Shown one piece after another: positions 7,897-17,799 of a stretch of 64,000 nucleotides of DNA. The notes under the pieces were generated by a model. It ran no database searches, was not told where the DNA came from, and saw only the letters and a list, made by a program, of their open reading frames with translations. Source of the DNA: CALZKI01 sp045124055 (GTDB lineage Bacteria > Bacillota > Clostridia > Lachnospirales > Lachnospiraceae). Both the position numbers and the translations under genes were made by a program. Location of the stretch: the NCBI GenBank assembly GCA_045124055.1, contig JBGVKZ010000036.1, positions 62,001-126,000 of the forward strand. The letters run 5' to 3'. Positions within the stretch are counted from its first letter, which is position 1, and each line of letters opens with the position of its first letter.

Positions 7897-8958
7897 TTAC
7901 CTTACCCCCGCAGCTAAGATTAGTTCCTGTGCAATATCTTCTAACATAACTTCCTGATTAGAAAGGCCTGCCTGAACAACACTTTTGGGCATTCCGTATA
8001 CCGCACATGTACTCTGTTCCTGTGTAATCACATGAATTTTTTTATTATCTTTCAGATTTTTAATACCTTCCGTACCATCTGCTCCCATACCTGTCAGTAC
8101 TGCACATACGACTTCGTCATAACCACATTCAACAAGGGATTCATACATATAGTTGGCACAAGGCTTTACGCCCTCTCTTGATGGTGCGTCAGAATAATGA
8201 ATATAATGTTTACCATTCTTCTCAACCACTATCATATGCTTACCACCCATAGATAAATAAGCATGACCACTTAGTACTTCATCACCGTCTTTTGCTTCCT
8301 TTACTTCCAGTTCTGACATACCATTAAGTCGCTCTGCTAAAGTTGCAGTAAAACCAACTGGCATATGCTGTACAATTAAAACAGGTGCATTGATATTCTT
8401 CGGTATTCTAGGTATCACTGACTGAAGAGCTTTGGGGCCACCTGTGGAGCTGGCGATTGCAATAATTTTCTTACCGGTTGCCCTATGCTTTTTGGCAAGT
8501 TCAATTACTTTACTATCGTCCTTTTTCACTTCCTGCGGATTAGCCTCATAGACCGCTGGTTTACTTTCGCATACTGCCTGCAATTTTCTTAAAAATTCAT
8601 CGTGGAATTCGTCCTTTTTACAAAGATAAGAACGTTCCGGCTTATGCATAAAGTCTATGGCACCTAACTCCAATGCGTCCAGTGTTATTTTTGCACCATG
8701 AACTGTATCCGTACTAGACATAATTACTTTTGCCACAATTCCTTGTGTTTTCAATTCCTTCAGTAACTGAATACCATTCATATTTGGCATATTCACGTCC
8801 AAAATTACCGCATCATAAGTCTTATTTTTCAGCAATTCCAGAGCTTCCACACCATCTTTTGCAAAATTCTCTACCTGAAATCTTTCATCACTTTCGATTA
8901 TATCATAATATACCCTTCTCATGAGTGCAGAGTCATCTACAATTAGTATTTTTTTCAT
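7897..8958 (-). CDS. cheB: Chemotaxis response regulator protein-glutamate methylesterase CheB
   Basis: 353 aa from the ATG at 8956-8958. An upstream in-frame GTG at 8979 would add seven Lys-rich residues, but GGAG at 8965-8968 lies 6 bases before the ATG, so the ATG is chosen. The receiver domain starts MKKILIVDDSALMRR with phosphoacceptor Asp54 (VILDVNMPNM). The methylesterase domain shows the catalytic Ser (IASSTGGPKAL), His (VQHMPVGFT) and Asp (GMGADGTEG). CheB removes methyl groups or amides from receptor glutamates during adaptation. The methyltransferase partner cheR is not in the window. Confidence 0.95.
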   Translation of the reverse strand: MKKILIVDDSALMRRVYYDIIESDERFQVENFAKDGVEALELLKNKTYDAVILDVNMPNMNGIQLLKELKTQGIVAKVIMSSTDTVHGAKITLDALELGAIDFMHKPERSYLCKKDEFHDEFLRKLQAVCESKPAVYEANPQEVKKDDSKVIELAKKHRATGKKIIAIASSTGGPKALQSVIPRIPKNINAPVLIVQHMPVGFTATLAERLNGMSELEVKEAKDGDEVLSGHAYLSMGGKHMIVVEKNGKHYIHYSDAPSREGVKPCANYMYESLVECGYDEVVCAVLTGMGADGTEGIKNLKDNKKIHVITQEQSTCAVYGMPKSVVQAGLSNQEVMLEDIAQELILAAGVR

Positions 8959-9013
8959 TTTTTTCTCCAATTTTTTCACTTTTTATGAATATTTTTTGGG
9001 CATTACCTATAAA

Positions 9014-9742
9014 TTACTTATTACGATTTCTATGCTTACGTTCTTCTTCAAAGATATATCTGATGAGTTCTTCTCTATCATCGTTTCCCATATTGACGTA
9101 CTGAACTCGATGCTCGAAAACTCCCTTTCGATTTTCACTTGGTCTTGATGCCAACACTTTCCCAACTACGTTATAGGGTTTTACTTTATCTTTAATCAAT
9201 AAAGAATAGTTGATATAAATCAAACTTTCCGGTGCATATTCCTGATTTGATAAAAAGCGAAGTCCACCACCACTAATGTCTACAATAACACTGTGCTTTA
9301 GTGGTAAACCCGGTATCAAATATTCATCTACGGTATCCACTACTTTAATTTCTTCTTCTTTCAGTTCTCTGGATTTCATTTCCAATGCACAACTGAATCT
9401 ATAATATTCACGTCTTTGGTATCTTCTTAAGTTGGAGGTAAGTTCCACTACAAGTAAATACACATTGTTACTCTTGTATCTGTCAATAATTCTGACAAAA
9501 CACTGATATAAACCACTAAACGTTGTCAAATACATATCAAAAACTGCGTCCACCGGTAAAAGAACAATCTTTGTTCCCTCCATTGGCATTACGATTTCCA
9601 TACGTTCACCCGAAAGGAAACCATGTACTTGGCTAATATATGTTTTTCCCGCGTTTTCCTGTGTATCTTTTGTCTGCACACGACTTTTTTCTACTGTTCG
9701 AAGTTCAATGCGGTCGCCTGGTTTTATAATTCTAGTTAACAT
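9014..9742 (-). CDS. YcgR/MotI-like flagellar brake protein with PilZ domain
   Basis: 242 aa. The N-terminal half (MLTRIIKPGDRIELRTVE) fits the YcgR N-terminal beta domain. The C-terminal PilZ domain has the c-di-GMP-binding signature: an arginine-rich RRYQRREYYRF loop and a VDISGGGLRF motif. When c-di-GMP is bound, such proteins act on MotA or the motor switch to slow rotation. The gene lies between flhG and cheB, the common clostridial place. All binding residues appear intact, so second-messenger control of motility is expected. Confidence 0.86.
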   Translation of the reverse strand: MLTRIIKPGDRIELRTVEKSRVQTKDTQENAGKTYISQVHGFLSGERMEIVMPMEGTKIVLLPVDAVFDMYLTTFSGLYQCFVRIIDRYKSNNVYLLVVELTSNLRRYQRREYYRFSCALEMKSRELKEEEIKVVDTVDEYLIPGLPLKHSVIVDISGGGLRFLSNQEYAPESLIYINYSLLIKDKVKPYNVVGKVLASRPSENRKGVFEHRVQYVNMGNDDREELIRYIFEEERKHRNRNK

Positions 9743-9760
9743 AGAAATGTTCCTTCCTGT

Positions 9761-10660
9761 CTATTTTTTTCCATTAATTATATGGGAAAAAAATGCCGCC
9801 ATTCCCCTTTTTGGTGCTTGTTCCGCTTCCTTATTCATCAATATTTCTGCCATTTTCTGATATGCTACACTGGCAGAAGCTGTTGGATTTTGTAAAGAAA
9901 CCGGCATCTGCTGCATTACTGCTTTGGATAATTGTTTATCATATGGTACTGCCCCAAGAAAATCCAAAGGTATTTTTAAATAACGGTTCACAACTGTACT
10001 TAATTTGGAATAAAGTTGTTTTCCTTCCTCCTCAGATTCTACTTTATTGGCAATTACCTTGATTTTTGAATATTCGTTTGAAAATCTTGGGTGTCTGTTC
10101 AATGCCTTTACTAAAGAATAGGAATCTGTAATGGAGGTTGGTTCCGGAGTCGTTACCAATAAAATTTCTCCACTTGCTACCAAAAATTCCAATACTGCAT
10201 CTGAGATACCAGCTCCGGTATCTACAATGATGATATCTGCAATAGCATCTAACTCTGCCAGGTTTTTGATGATATATACTAAATATTCACGACTTAAGTT
10301 CGACATTCCTGCGATGCCTGAGCCACCGGAAATGAAACCTACGTCCATCGGACCCCAGGTGATGATTTCTCTGATGTCCTTTCCCTGATAAATCAAATCA
10401 TACAAATTATGTTTCGGTACTGCCCCAAACATAATTTCAATGTTAGCAAGACCAAAGTCCGCATCTAAAATGATGACTTTCTGTCCCATTTTTCTAAACT
10501 GTATTGCTAAATTAATGGCCGTATTTGATTTACCTACACCACCTTTTCCACTGGTTACCGTAATAATTCTTGCCAGTGATCTTTTTGGCGTATTGCCCAT
10601 AGGCTGATTGGCTATTGTATTTGCTTTAATAATATTTCTTAACTGTTCTGCCTGATCCAT
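9761..10660 (-). CDS. flhG: MinD/ParA-like flagellar number regulator FlhG (YlxH)
   Basis: 299 aa. It has the deviant Walker A motif GKGGVGKS (residues 38-45), the Walker B-like VIILDADFGLANIE, and a C-terminal stretch likely to form the membrane-targeting helix (KRGMAAFFSHIINGK). FlhG is a MinD-type ATPase that works with the SRP-like GTPase FlhF to set the number and position of flagella. The N-terminal DQAEQLRNII segment corresponds to the activator helix that stimulates FlhF. It follows flhF by 9 bases. Confidence 0.93.
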   Translation of the reverse strand: MDQAEQLRNIIKANTIANQPMGNTPKRSLARIITVTSGKGGVGKSNTAINLAIQFRKMGQKVIILDADFGLANIEIMFGAVPKHNLYDLIYQGKDIREIITWGPMDVGFISGGSGIAGMSNLSREYLVYIIKNLAELDAIADIIIVDTGAGISDAVLEFLVASGEILLVTTPEPTSITDSYSLVKALNRHPRFSNEYSKIKVIANKVESEEEGKQLYSKLSTVVNRYLKIPLDFLGAVPYDKQLSKAVMQQMPVSLQNPTASASVAYQKMAEILMNKEAEQAPKRGMAAFFSHIINGKK

Positions 10661-10669
10661 ATACGCCTC

Positions 10670-11920
10670 CTATTTTGATTTTCCACCCAATAACATTTTT
10701 ACAGTTTTCTGTGGATTAAACTGTTCAATGTCATCTGGTACATTCTGACCACAGGTCACATACGATAAAGGTGCTTCTGTGTATAGTTTTAAATTCAATA
10801 AATTACCAAGGGTAGTTGTTTCATCTAATTTTGTAAAAATAAGTTTATACTCTGTGATATCCGAATAGCTATCTGCAATTCCCAATAAATCACGGTATTT
10901 CGTAGTCGCACTGACTACTAAATAAACTTCTTTCTCTACCTTGTCATCTACGGAATGTATGAATTCATTCATATTCGCTTTCTGGGTTTCATTCTGATGA
11001 GAATGACCTGCCGTATCAATAAAAATATAGTCAAAATCTCTAAATTCCCTTAGGGAATTTTCCATTTCTTCTACGGTATAAATAATCCGGAATGGTACTT
11101 CTAAAATATCTGCATATGTACGAAGTTGTTCTGCCGCAGCTATACGATAAGTATCTGCTGTAAGAAGTGCCACTCTTTTTTTACCTTCTACACTGAATTT
11201 TGAGGCAATTTTCGCAATCGTTGTAGTTTTTCCAACTCCAGTAGGACCAATGAAGAAAACGACTTTCGGACCATTCGCCGCTGGGGTGATGGTCTCTGGT
11301 TTTCCAAATTTTAATATCATTTTTTGATAAATAAGTGCAAGTGCCTGGTCAAAAGGCATATTTGGATTAATATTTTTCTCCATTTCATCAATAATCTGAT
11401 TGGCATAAGTTTCATTTACTTCATTCTCAATCATCTTACTATAAAGAAGTTTTTCAAACTTTACTAATTCAGAGCTTTTTTCTTCTTCTTCATCTTCCAA
11501 AGAAGGAGCATCTGTTTCTGCCTTTTGTAATTTTTGTTCCAATAAGCTCTGTAAATTATCTAATTTTTCTTCCAGTACTTTTGTTTCTACCTTTTCCGTT
11601 TTTTCTGCTACCGAAGGCTTACTTGCAGACATTTCAAATTGTCTGATAGTTTCTTCTGAAAAAATAGGCTGTGCCTTGTTAATCGGAAGTGGCATACTGT
11701 CTTCCTGTACTTTTTTTTCTTCTGCTTTTGCAAGGGCAATTCTTTCACTTTCTTCTTCCAATGCCACGGTAACTTCTACAAGTTGTGGTTTTAAAAAGGC
11801 AAACAAGCCTTTTTTCTTTACATTTTTTACGTTCATAACAACAACATTTGGACCTAACTCTTTCTTGGCCTTTTCTGTTGCATCTGCTTCTGTTTTTCCT
11901 TGAAATTTCTTAATAATCAT
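10670..11920 (-). CDS. flhF: SRP-like GTPase FlhF
   Basis: 416 aa. The N-terminal basic region starts MIIKKFQGKTEADATEKAKK, as is typical for FlhF, and is followed by a long Glu/Lys-rich linker. The NG domain carries the P-loop GPTGVGKTTTIAKIA, DTYRIAAAEQLRTYA, DTAGHSHQ and the TKLDETTTLG guanine-specificity motif. FlhF dimerises on GTP at the pole or membrane and marks the site for flagellar assembly. Its ATG overlaps the flhA stop codon by one base, suggesting translational coupling. Confidence 0.94.
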   Translation of the reverse strand: MIIKKFQGKTEADATEKAKKELGPNVVVMNVKNVKKKGLFAFLKPQLVEVTVALEEESERIALAKAEEKKVQEDSMPLPINKAQPIFSEETIRQFEMSASKPSVAEKTEKVETKVLEEKLDNLQSLLEQKLQKAETDAPSLEDEEEEKSSELVKFEKLLYSKMIENEVNETYANQIIDEMEKNINPNMPFDQALALIYQKMILKFGKPETITPAANGPKVVFFIGPTGVGKTTTIAKIASKFSVEGKKRVALLTADTYRIAAAEQLRTYADILEVPFRIIYTVEEMENSLREFRDFDYIFIDTAGHSHQNETQKANMNEFIHSVDDKVEKEVYLVVSATTKYRDLLGIADSYSDITEYKLIFTKLDETTTLGNLLNLKLYTEAPLSYVTCGQNVPDDIEQFNPQKTVKMLLGGKSK

Positions 11921-13959
11921 TAGGCTGTCACCATCCCCACAGATTGTAATTCAACATTCGATTCAATCTCGTTATATGAAACAACAATTAAATCTTTGTA
12001 ATAGTCTTCTGTTAATCGTTTAAAGTAAGTTCTCACAATTGGAGAAGTTACAATAATTGCATTTTTTCCAAGATTTTCTAACTTCTGTGACTCCTTACCA
12101 ACCGCCGACATAATGGCTTTCGTTTTATCTGGGTCTAACGTTAAATAAGAACCTTGTTCTGTCTGTTTTACACTTGCCATAATTTCTTTTTCCAGTTTTG
12201 GATCTAACGTTATCACGCTAGTTGTCTCATTCTGTGGAAAATATCGATTGGAAATAGCACGTTTCAAACTTTGTCTCACATATTCCGTCAAAATATCCGT
12301 ATCTCTTGTAGTCTGAGCATAATCTGCAAGAGTTTCAAATATCGTCAATAAATCGCGGATAGAAATTCCCTCTTTTAGCAGATTTTGTAATACCTTTTGA
12401 ATTTCTCCAAGTCCCAACATCTTTGGTACTAATTCGTCTACTAAAGAAGGATTGCTTTCCTTCATGTTGTCAACAAGATGCTGCACATCTTGTCTGGTAA
12501 GCAATTCTGCTATATGCTGCCTGATAATTTCTGTCAAATGAGTGGCAATAATGGAAGGTGGGTCAACTACCGTATATCCCATACTTTCTGCTCTTTCTCT
12601 CTGACTTTCTGTAATCCAGATAGCTGGCAAATGGAAAGATGGTTCAAATGTAGGAATACCTGTGATTTCTTCTTCCACATAGCCAGGATTCATAGCCATA
12701 TAGTGATCAAATAAAATTTCACCTTCACTGACCTGAATACCTTTAATTTTGATAATATATTGATTCGGATTCAACTGGATATTATCACGCAAGCGGATAA
12801 TTGGAACAATCGTACCTAATTCCAGTGCAATCTGTCTTCTAATCATAACTACACGGTCTAATAAATCACCGCCCTGGTTAATATCCGCAAGTGGAATAAT
12901 ACCGTAACCAAATTCCAACTCAATCGGGTCAACCTGTAAAAGACTGTTGACATTCTCCGGCTGCCTGATTTCTTCTGCAGCAGCCTCCTCTGCTTCCACC
13001 TCTGCATCGATTTTTTCCGTAGTAATGGTTTTGGAAATAATATTACCAACGACAATAAATATCACGCCGAGTCCACAGAACAAATACCACTGAAGTGGCG
13101 TTACAAGTCCAAGTAATATCAATACACCACCAACAATGTAGAGTGCTTTTGGAATACCAAATAACTGTTTTACAAGTACCGAACCAAAATCTGCATCTTT
13201 TGAGCCTTTGGTTACCAAAATACCTGTGGATAATGAAATCAATAACGATGGAATCTGAGAAACCAAACCATCACCGATAGTCAAAATAGTATAAGTATTC
13301 AAGGCGTCAGAAAACTCCAACCCCTGTCTCATAACACCCATGGCGATACCACCAATAATGTTAACACAGGTAATGATCAAACCGGCTGTGGCATCTCCTT
13401 TAACGTACTTAACAGCACCATCCATAGAACCAAAGAAGCTAGATTCTTCCTGGATTTTTTCCCTGCGTCGTTTTGCCTCTGCATCTGTAATTGCTCCGGT
13501 ATTTAAGTCCGCATCAATCGCCATCTGTTTACCAGGCATAGCATCCAATGTAAAACGAGCTGTTACTTCAGCCACACGTTCTGAACCTTTGTTGATTACC
13601 ATAAACTGAATAATAATCAAAATGACGAAAACGATTACACCAATAATCAAATCGCCGCCACCTACGAAAGAACCGAACACCTGAACCACATTACCAGGGT
13701 CGCCAGTACTTAAAATAAGTCTTGTACTGGATACGTTCAATGCAATTCTAAAGATGGTAGTAAACAAAAGAATGGTTGGGAAGAACGACATATCCAAAAC
13801 TTCTTTTGAAAACATACTAACAAACAAAATAACAAATGAAAACGAAATGTTAATTGCCAGTAAAACATCTAATAGCCAAGAAGGAATTGGTACAATCAAC
13901 ATAATGATAGCAGCCAAAAGATAAACTGCTACACCTAAGTCCGCTTTTTGAATCTTCAT
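11920..13959 (-). CDS. flhA: Flagellar type III export gate protein FlhA
   Basis: 679 aa, the normal FlhA length. About eight membrane segments occupy the first 310 residues. The conserved FHIPEP-type region is present between the helices (ARFTLDAMPGKQMAIDADLN). The cytoplasmic half, starting around residue 330, forms the nonameric ring that docks substrate-chaperone complexes. FlhA is the proton-driven gate of the flagellar export apparatus. A clean ribosome-binding site (GGAGG) precedes the ATG. It lies between flhB and flhF. Confidence 0.96.
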   Translation of the reverse strand: MKIQKADLGVAVYLLAAIIMLIVPIPSWLLDVLLAINISFSFVILFVSMFSKEVLDMSFFPTILLFTTIFRIALNVSSTRLILSTGDPGNVVQVFGSFVGGGDLIIGVIVFVILIIIQFMVINKGSERVAEVTARFTLDAMPGKQMAIDADLNTGAITDAEAKRRREKIQEESSFFGSMDGAVKYVKGDATAGLIITCVNIIGGIAMGVMRQGLEFSDALNTYTILTIGDGLVSQIPSLLISLSTGILVTKGSKDADFGSVLVKQLFGIPKALYIVGGVLILLGLVTPLQWYLFCGLGVIFIVVGNIISKTITTEKIDAEVEAEEAAAEEIRQPENVNSLLQVDPIELEFGYGIIPLADINQGGDLLDRVVMIRRQIALELGTIVPIIRLRDNIQLNPNQYIIKIKGIQVSEGEILFDHYMAMNPGYVEEEITGIPTFEPSFHLPAIWITESQRERAESMGYTVVDPPSIIATHLTEIIRQHIAELLTRQDVQHLVDNMKESNPSLVDELVPKMLGLGEIQKVLQNLLKEGISIRDLLTIFETLADYAQTTRDTDILTEYVRQSLKRAISNRYFPQNETTSVITLDPKLEKEIMASVKQTEQGSYLTLDPDKTKAIMSAVGKESQKLENLGKNAIIVTSPIVRTYFKRLTEDYYKDLIVVSYNEIESNVELQSVGMVTA

Positions 13960-13985
13960 GTACTTTTTCCTCCTATCTTACTTTT

Positions 13986-15098
13986 TTATATTTTTCCTTT
14001 TAAGTTGTATACAAAGGCAAGTACTTCTGCTACTGCCTGATACAATTCAGGTGGAATCACCTGTCCAATATCCACATTGGCATATAGCATTCTCGCCAAT
14101 GGTTTATTTTCGACGATTTCTACGTGATTTTCTCTACCGATTTCTTTAATACGCTGTGCCAAATGGTCTGTTCCCTTGGCAACAACAAAAGGTGCGTCAT
14201 ATTTATCCGGGTCATATTGCACAGCAACCGCATAATGCGTCGGGTTTGTAATAATAACATCTGCTTTTGGAATATCCTGCATCATACGACGCATAGATGC
14301 TTCCCTCATACGCTGTCTGATTTTTCCCTTAATCTGAGGGTCACCTTCGTCTGACTTGTATTCGTCTTTGATTTCCTGTTTACTCATTTTCATATCGTTT
14401 TTAAACTTCCACTTCTGATAAATGAAGTCACCTGCAACGACAACCATATAAACAGCACTAATACGAATTCCAAGGTCTGCCACCATCTCACCTACTAAGC
14501 CAATGGCCTGTGTTAATGAAATATCATATAAAATATATAAATTTTTCCATTGATTCTTTAAATAGGAATATGTAACATACGCAATTACGCCTATTTTTAA
14601 AAGCGATTTTAACAACTCCACCAAAGATTGCATAGAAAACATTCTCTTAAAACCACTGATTGGACTTAATTTATTAAACTTCGGTTTCAGCGGTTCTGTG
14701 GTAATTTTCCATTTAACCTGCATCACATCTGCTAAAAAAGAAAGGACAAATCCTATTAGCAAAAATGGTATTACTATAATGATAATCTCAATCAAAGCTG
14801 TCTTAAGCGATAGCAAAATACTATTTACAGGTACATATCCGTCATAACTTTTTGAAAATTCCGGAATTCTATTATAAATGGCTGGGAATACTTCCATAAG
14901 ACTATTTCCGGTATGCCCAATCCATATTTTTATCATAAGAAACATAGCCAGTAAGCAAAATCCATTGGCTACTTCTTTACTTTTGGCAACCTGCCCTTTT
15001 TTTCGGGCATCACGCAATTTCTTCGCAGTTGCCGGCTCCGTACGTTCGCCGCCCGGCCCGTCTTTTGCAAAAAATTGCAGATTATAACTTAAAATCAC
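13986..15098 (-). CDS. flhB: Flagellar export switch protein FlhB
   Basis: 370 aa starting at a GTG that overlaps the fliR stop (GTGA), preceded by GGAGGG. The N-terminus RTEPATAKKLRDARKKGQVA is diagnostic. Four membrane segments follow, then the cytoplasmic domain with the self-cleavage site NPTH (Asn285-Pro286-Thr287-His288). Cleavage switches export from rod-hook to filament substrates, in cooperation with FliK, which is encoded upstream in the same operon. Confidence 0.95.
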   Translation of the reverse strand: MILSYNLQFFAKDGPGGERTEPATAKKLRDARKKGQVAKSKEVANGFCLLAMFLMIKIWIGHTGNSLMEVFPAIYNRIPEFSKSYDGYVPVNSILLSLKTALIEIIIIVIPFLLIGFVLSFLADVMQVKWKITTEPLKPKFNKLSPISGFKRMFSMQSLVELLKSLLKIGVIAYVTYSYLKNQWKNLYILYDISLTQAIGLVGEMVADLGIRISAVYMVVVAGDFIYQKWKFKNDMKMSKQEIKDEYKSDEGDPQIKGKIRQRMREASMRRMMQDIPKADVIITNPTHYAVAVQYDPDKYDAPFVVAKGTDHLAQRIKEIGRENHVEIVENKPLARMLYANVDIGQVIPPELYQAVAEVLAFVYNLKGKI

Positions 15099-15877
15099 GT
15101 CATACCCTCCACAAAGTCTACCACCATTGTTTTCATCTGTGTGAATATAAAATCAGCTGCTCCTGGTAACATAGTTGCTACTAAAAACAATATTCCTAGT
15201 GCAACCAAAATTTTCAGCTGCATACCTACTGCAAACATATTCATTTGCGGTGAAACCTTCGCCATAATGCCCAAAATAGCATTTAATAAGAGCATTGCAC
15301 AAAAAATTGGTAAGCAAATGCGGAAACCAATCACCATATAATTTCCCATAAACTTTACCATAGAACTGAGCAAATGGTCGCTGTCAAATACTGCTCCGTT
15401 TACAGGAATCAAGGTATACGTTTCTACCAAAGCTTTTAATAAATACTGATACATTCCTGAGACAATCAGCATAAGTGACATAGCATACTGGTATAAAACA
15501 CCGGAAATTGAGGTTTCCTGCTTGGTCTGTGGGTCAAACAATGTTGCCATAGATAATCCGGATTCCATATCTACAATGTTACCGGTAAAATTCACAACTG
15601 CCATACAGATATTTGCCCCAAATCCGATAATCAAACCAACCATAGCCTCTTTTAGTACAATCGCGGAATATTCTAAGATTGTATCATATTCCAGCGGCTC
15701 GATTGGTAAAACAAGCTGATAAATCAAATAGGCTACAAAGACGCCCAATCCGATTTTTACTCTGTTTGGTGTATTACTCATATTAAAAAATGGAGCTATA
15801 TAAATAAAACAGGTAACTCGTACTAATATTAATAAATAAGTTAAAAGTTCATCATATGAAAAAGATAAATCTATCAT
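15095..15877 (-). CDS. fliR: Flagellar biosynthetic protein FliR
   Basis: 260 aa, about six hydrophobic segments. The region SNTPNRVKIGLGVFVAYLIY and the central GANICMAVVNFTGNIVDMES match FliR. With FliP and FliQ it builds the FliP5Q4R1 core of the export gate in the basal body. It lies 3 bases after fliQ and overlaps flhB by 4 bases. Confidence 0.94.
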   Translation of the reverse strand: MIDLSFSYDELLTYLLILVRVTCFIYIAPFFNMSNTPNRVKIGLGVFVAYLIYQLVLPIEPLEYDTILEYSAIVLKEAMVGLIIGFGANICMAVVNFTGNIVDMESGLSMATLFDPQTKQETSISGVLYQYAMSLMLIVSGMYQYLLKALVETYTLIPVNGAVFDSDHLLSSMVKFMGNYMVIGFRICLPIFCAMLLLNAILGIMAKVSPQMNMFAVGMQLKILVALGILFLVATMLPGAADFIFTQMKTMVVDFVEGMT

Positions 15878-15880
15878 AAG

Positions 15881-16150
15881 CTACCTTATATATGCGGTAA
15901 AGTTACTCCACAAACCTACCATATATTCAATCATATTATTAAGCATCCAATGTCCCAAAATAATAATTGCTAAAAAGACTCCAAGCACTTTGGGAACAAA
16001 TGTCAGCGTTTGCTCTTGAATGGAAGTTACCGTCTGAAATATACTGACCAACAAACCAATCACCAGCGAAACAAGTAATACAGGGGCAGCGACTTTGATA
16101 ATAAGATATAAAGCTTCTTGTGTAATCATTGCCACGTCATCTACTGTCAT
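15881..16150 (-). CDS. fliQ: Flagellar biosynthetic protein FliQ
   Basis: 89 aa with two membrane helices. The motif SIFQTVTSIQEQTLTFVPK in the loop between them is the FliQ hallmark. It is part of the helical FliPQR export core. The gene lies between fliP (16 bases) and fliR (3 bases), the conserved order. Confidence 0.95.
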   Translation of the reverse strand: MTVDDVAMITQEALYLIIKVAAPVLLVSLVIGLLVSIFQTVTSIQEQTLTFVPKVLGVFLAIIILGHWMLNNMIEYMVGLWSNFTAYIR

Positions 16151-16166
16151 AGCCTACTACCTCCTA

Positions 16167-17030
16167 TCAGTAAAACGTACGAACCAAATTTCCAATAATC
16201 AAATTCCAGCCATCTGCTAAAACAAACAATAAAATTTTAAATGGCATAGATACTGTGGTTGGTGGTAACATCATCATACCCATACTCATAAGTACCGATG
16301 AAACAACCATATCAATTACTAAAAATGGTATATAAATCAAAAAGCCTATAATAAAGGCTGTCCTAAGTTCACTAATTATAAAACTTGGAATCAAAACAGA
16401 GTTTGATATTGACTCCAACTCTCCGTCCCAAGTCGTTCCTGAAATTTCCATAAACATCTGCACATCTTTTGTCTGCGTCTGAGAATACATAAAATCTCTA
16501 AGTGGTTGCATACCAATCTCGATGGCTTCTTCCTGTGTCAATTCTCCATTTAAGTATGGAGTATATGCAGTCTCGTTAATTTCTGTGATTGTGGGACCCA
16601 TAATAAAAAACGTCAAAAACAGCGCCAAACCTATTAAAACCTGATTAGGTGGTGCCGTATTTGTACTAAGTGCCGCTCGCGTAAAGTGAAGCACTATAAT
16701 GACACGGGTAAAAGAAGTTAACATAATTAGCAATATTGGTGCAATCGCAATTAATGTTAATGTCAACAAAATTTGGAGAGAACCGGATATACTTCCATTT
16801 CCATCTTTTGCCGTAATCGTAACCGTGTTCGCTATATTCAGTTCTCCCAGTTCATCTGCTTCCATAGAACCAGGCTCATTAATATATGTTTGTTCACTTT
16901 CCGAATCTTCTATATTGGAACCGATTCCAGTGGCATAAGCAACACTTCCGTTTCCAATAAATAATATGCCTGCCAAAATCAGCAGGCATAAACCTTTTTT
17001 TAGTTTCTTTCCGGAAAAAAATTTCTTCAT
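16167..17030 (-). CDS. fliP: Flagellar biosynthetic protein FliP
   Basis: 287 aa, longer than many FliP proteins because of an N-terminal signal peptide (about residues 12-33, ending SVAYAT) and a roughly 45-residue acidic periplasmic-type stretch. The core is clear: LTSFTRVIIVLHFTRAALST, PNQVLIGLALFLTFFIMGP and MGMMMLPPTTVSMPFKILLF. FliP forms the ring of the export core with FliQ and FliR. It follows fliO by 9 bases. Confidence 0.95.
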   Translation of the reverse strand: MKKFFSGKKLKKGLCLLILAGILFIGNGSVAYATGIGSNIEDSESEQTYINEPGSMEADELGELNIANTVTITAKDGNGSISGSLQILLTLTLIAIAPILLIMLTSFTRVIIVLHFTRAALSTNTAPPNQVLIGLALFLTFFIMGPTITEINETAYTPYLNGELTQEEAIEIGMQPLRDFMYSQTQTKDVQMFMEISGTTWDGELESISNSVLIPSFIISELRTAFIIGFLIYIPFLVIDMVVSSVLMSMGMMMLPPTTVSMPFKILLFVLADGWNLIIGNLVRTFY

Positions 17031-17039
17031 ATCTTTCGC

Positions 17040-17432
17040 CTACTCTTCTTCTTTTAGACTATCCGTTTTTTCCAGTGTTTTTGTTTTTTTCAGACTTGCC
17101 AGTATCTCTTTAAAGCTTTTACCTTCCCCTTGTGATTCAGGAAAAGCAATCTGACCTTCTTCTAATTCTGTCAGTAGCGTAACAGTGTCTTTTGACACTG
17201 CTATTGCTACATATTTCGCACCAACTTTCACAATTTGTATGTACTTTGTCTGTGCAATTTTGTAAGTCTCTAGAACTTCTATGTTTTTTCCGGCATTCTG
17301 TACTTTTTGATAATTTGCAACATACTTTGTTGTAAACAGTGTAATCGCTATAACAAATACAAATATCAGCAACACTGTAATTAAATCAAGAAATGAATCA
17401 TACCCACCGGCTGTTAATAACATATTAACCAA
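17040..17432 (-). CDS. fliO: Flagellar biosynthetic protein FliO
   Basis: 130 aa. One membrane segment (about residues 14-33) is followed by a FliO-type small beta domain (NIEVLETYKIAQTKYIQIVK). FliO is a scaffold for FliP assembly and is not part of the finished gate. The longest reading begins with TTG overlapping the end of cheY by 8 bases; an ATG three codons later (17423) is an equally plausible start because neither has a strong ribosome-binding site. The tail is Lys/Glu-rich. Confidence 0.84.
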   Translation of the reverse strand: MVNMLLTAGGYDSFLDLITVLLIFVFVIAITLFTTKYVANYQKVQNAGKNIEVLETYKIAQTKYIQIVKVGAKYVAIAVSKDTVTLLTELEEGQIAFPESQGEGKSFKEILASLKKTKTLEKTDSLKEEE

Positions 17433-17787
17433 CTACTTTCTTAACTGCTTCCAATACACGTTCTGCCTGGAATGGTTTTACAATGAAGTCTTTAGCTCCT
17501 GCCTGAATTGATTCAATAACCATTGCCTGCTGGCCCATAGCTGAACACATAATTACTTTTGCTGAGCCGTCAGCTGCTTTAATATTTTTTAAAGCCTGAA
17601 TTCCGTCCATTTCCGGCATTGTGATATCCATTAATACCAAATCTGGTTTCAATTCGTTATACTTTTCTACGGCTTTCACACCATTTTCAGCTTCACCTGC
17701 AACGGTGTAACCATTTTTGGATAAAATATCCTTAATCATCATTCTCATAAAAGCTGCATCATCACAAATTAAAATATTCTTCGCCAT
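17425..17787 (-). CDS. cheY: Chemotaxis response regulator CheY
   Basis: 120 aa stand-alone receiver domain. The acidic pair Asp9/Asp10 (ILICDDAAFMR), the phosphoacceptor Asp54 (VLMDITMPEMDG), the switch Ser in VIMCSAMGQQ and Lys in FIVKPF are all in place. Phospho-CheY binds FliM/FliY at the motor switch. The gene sits directly after fliY, as in B. subtilis, so that regulator, switch and phosphatase are made together. Confidence 0.95.
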   Translation of the reverse strand: MAKNILICDDAAFMRMMIKDILSKNGYTVAGEAENGVKAVEKYNELKPDLVLMDITMPEMDGIQALKNIKAADGSAKVIMCSAMGQQAMVIESIQAGAKDFIVKPFQAERVLEAVKKVVG

Positions 17788-17799
17788 ACCTATAACTCC

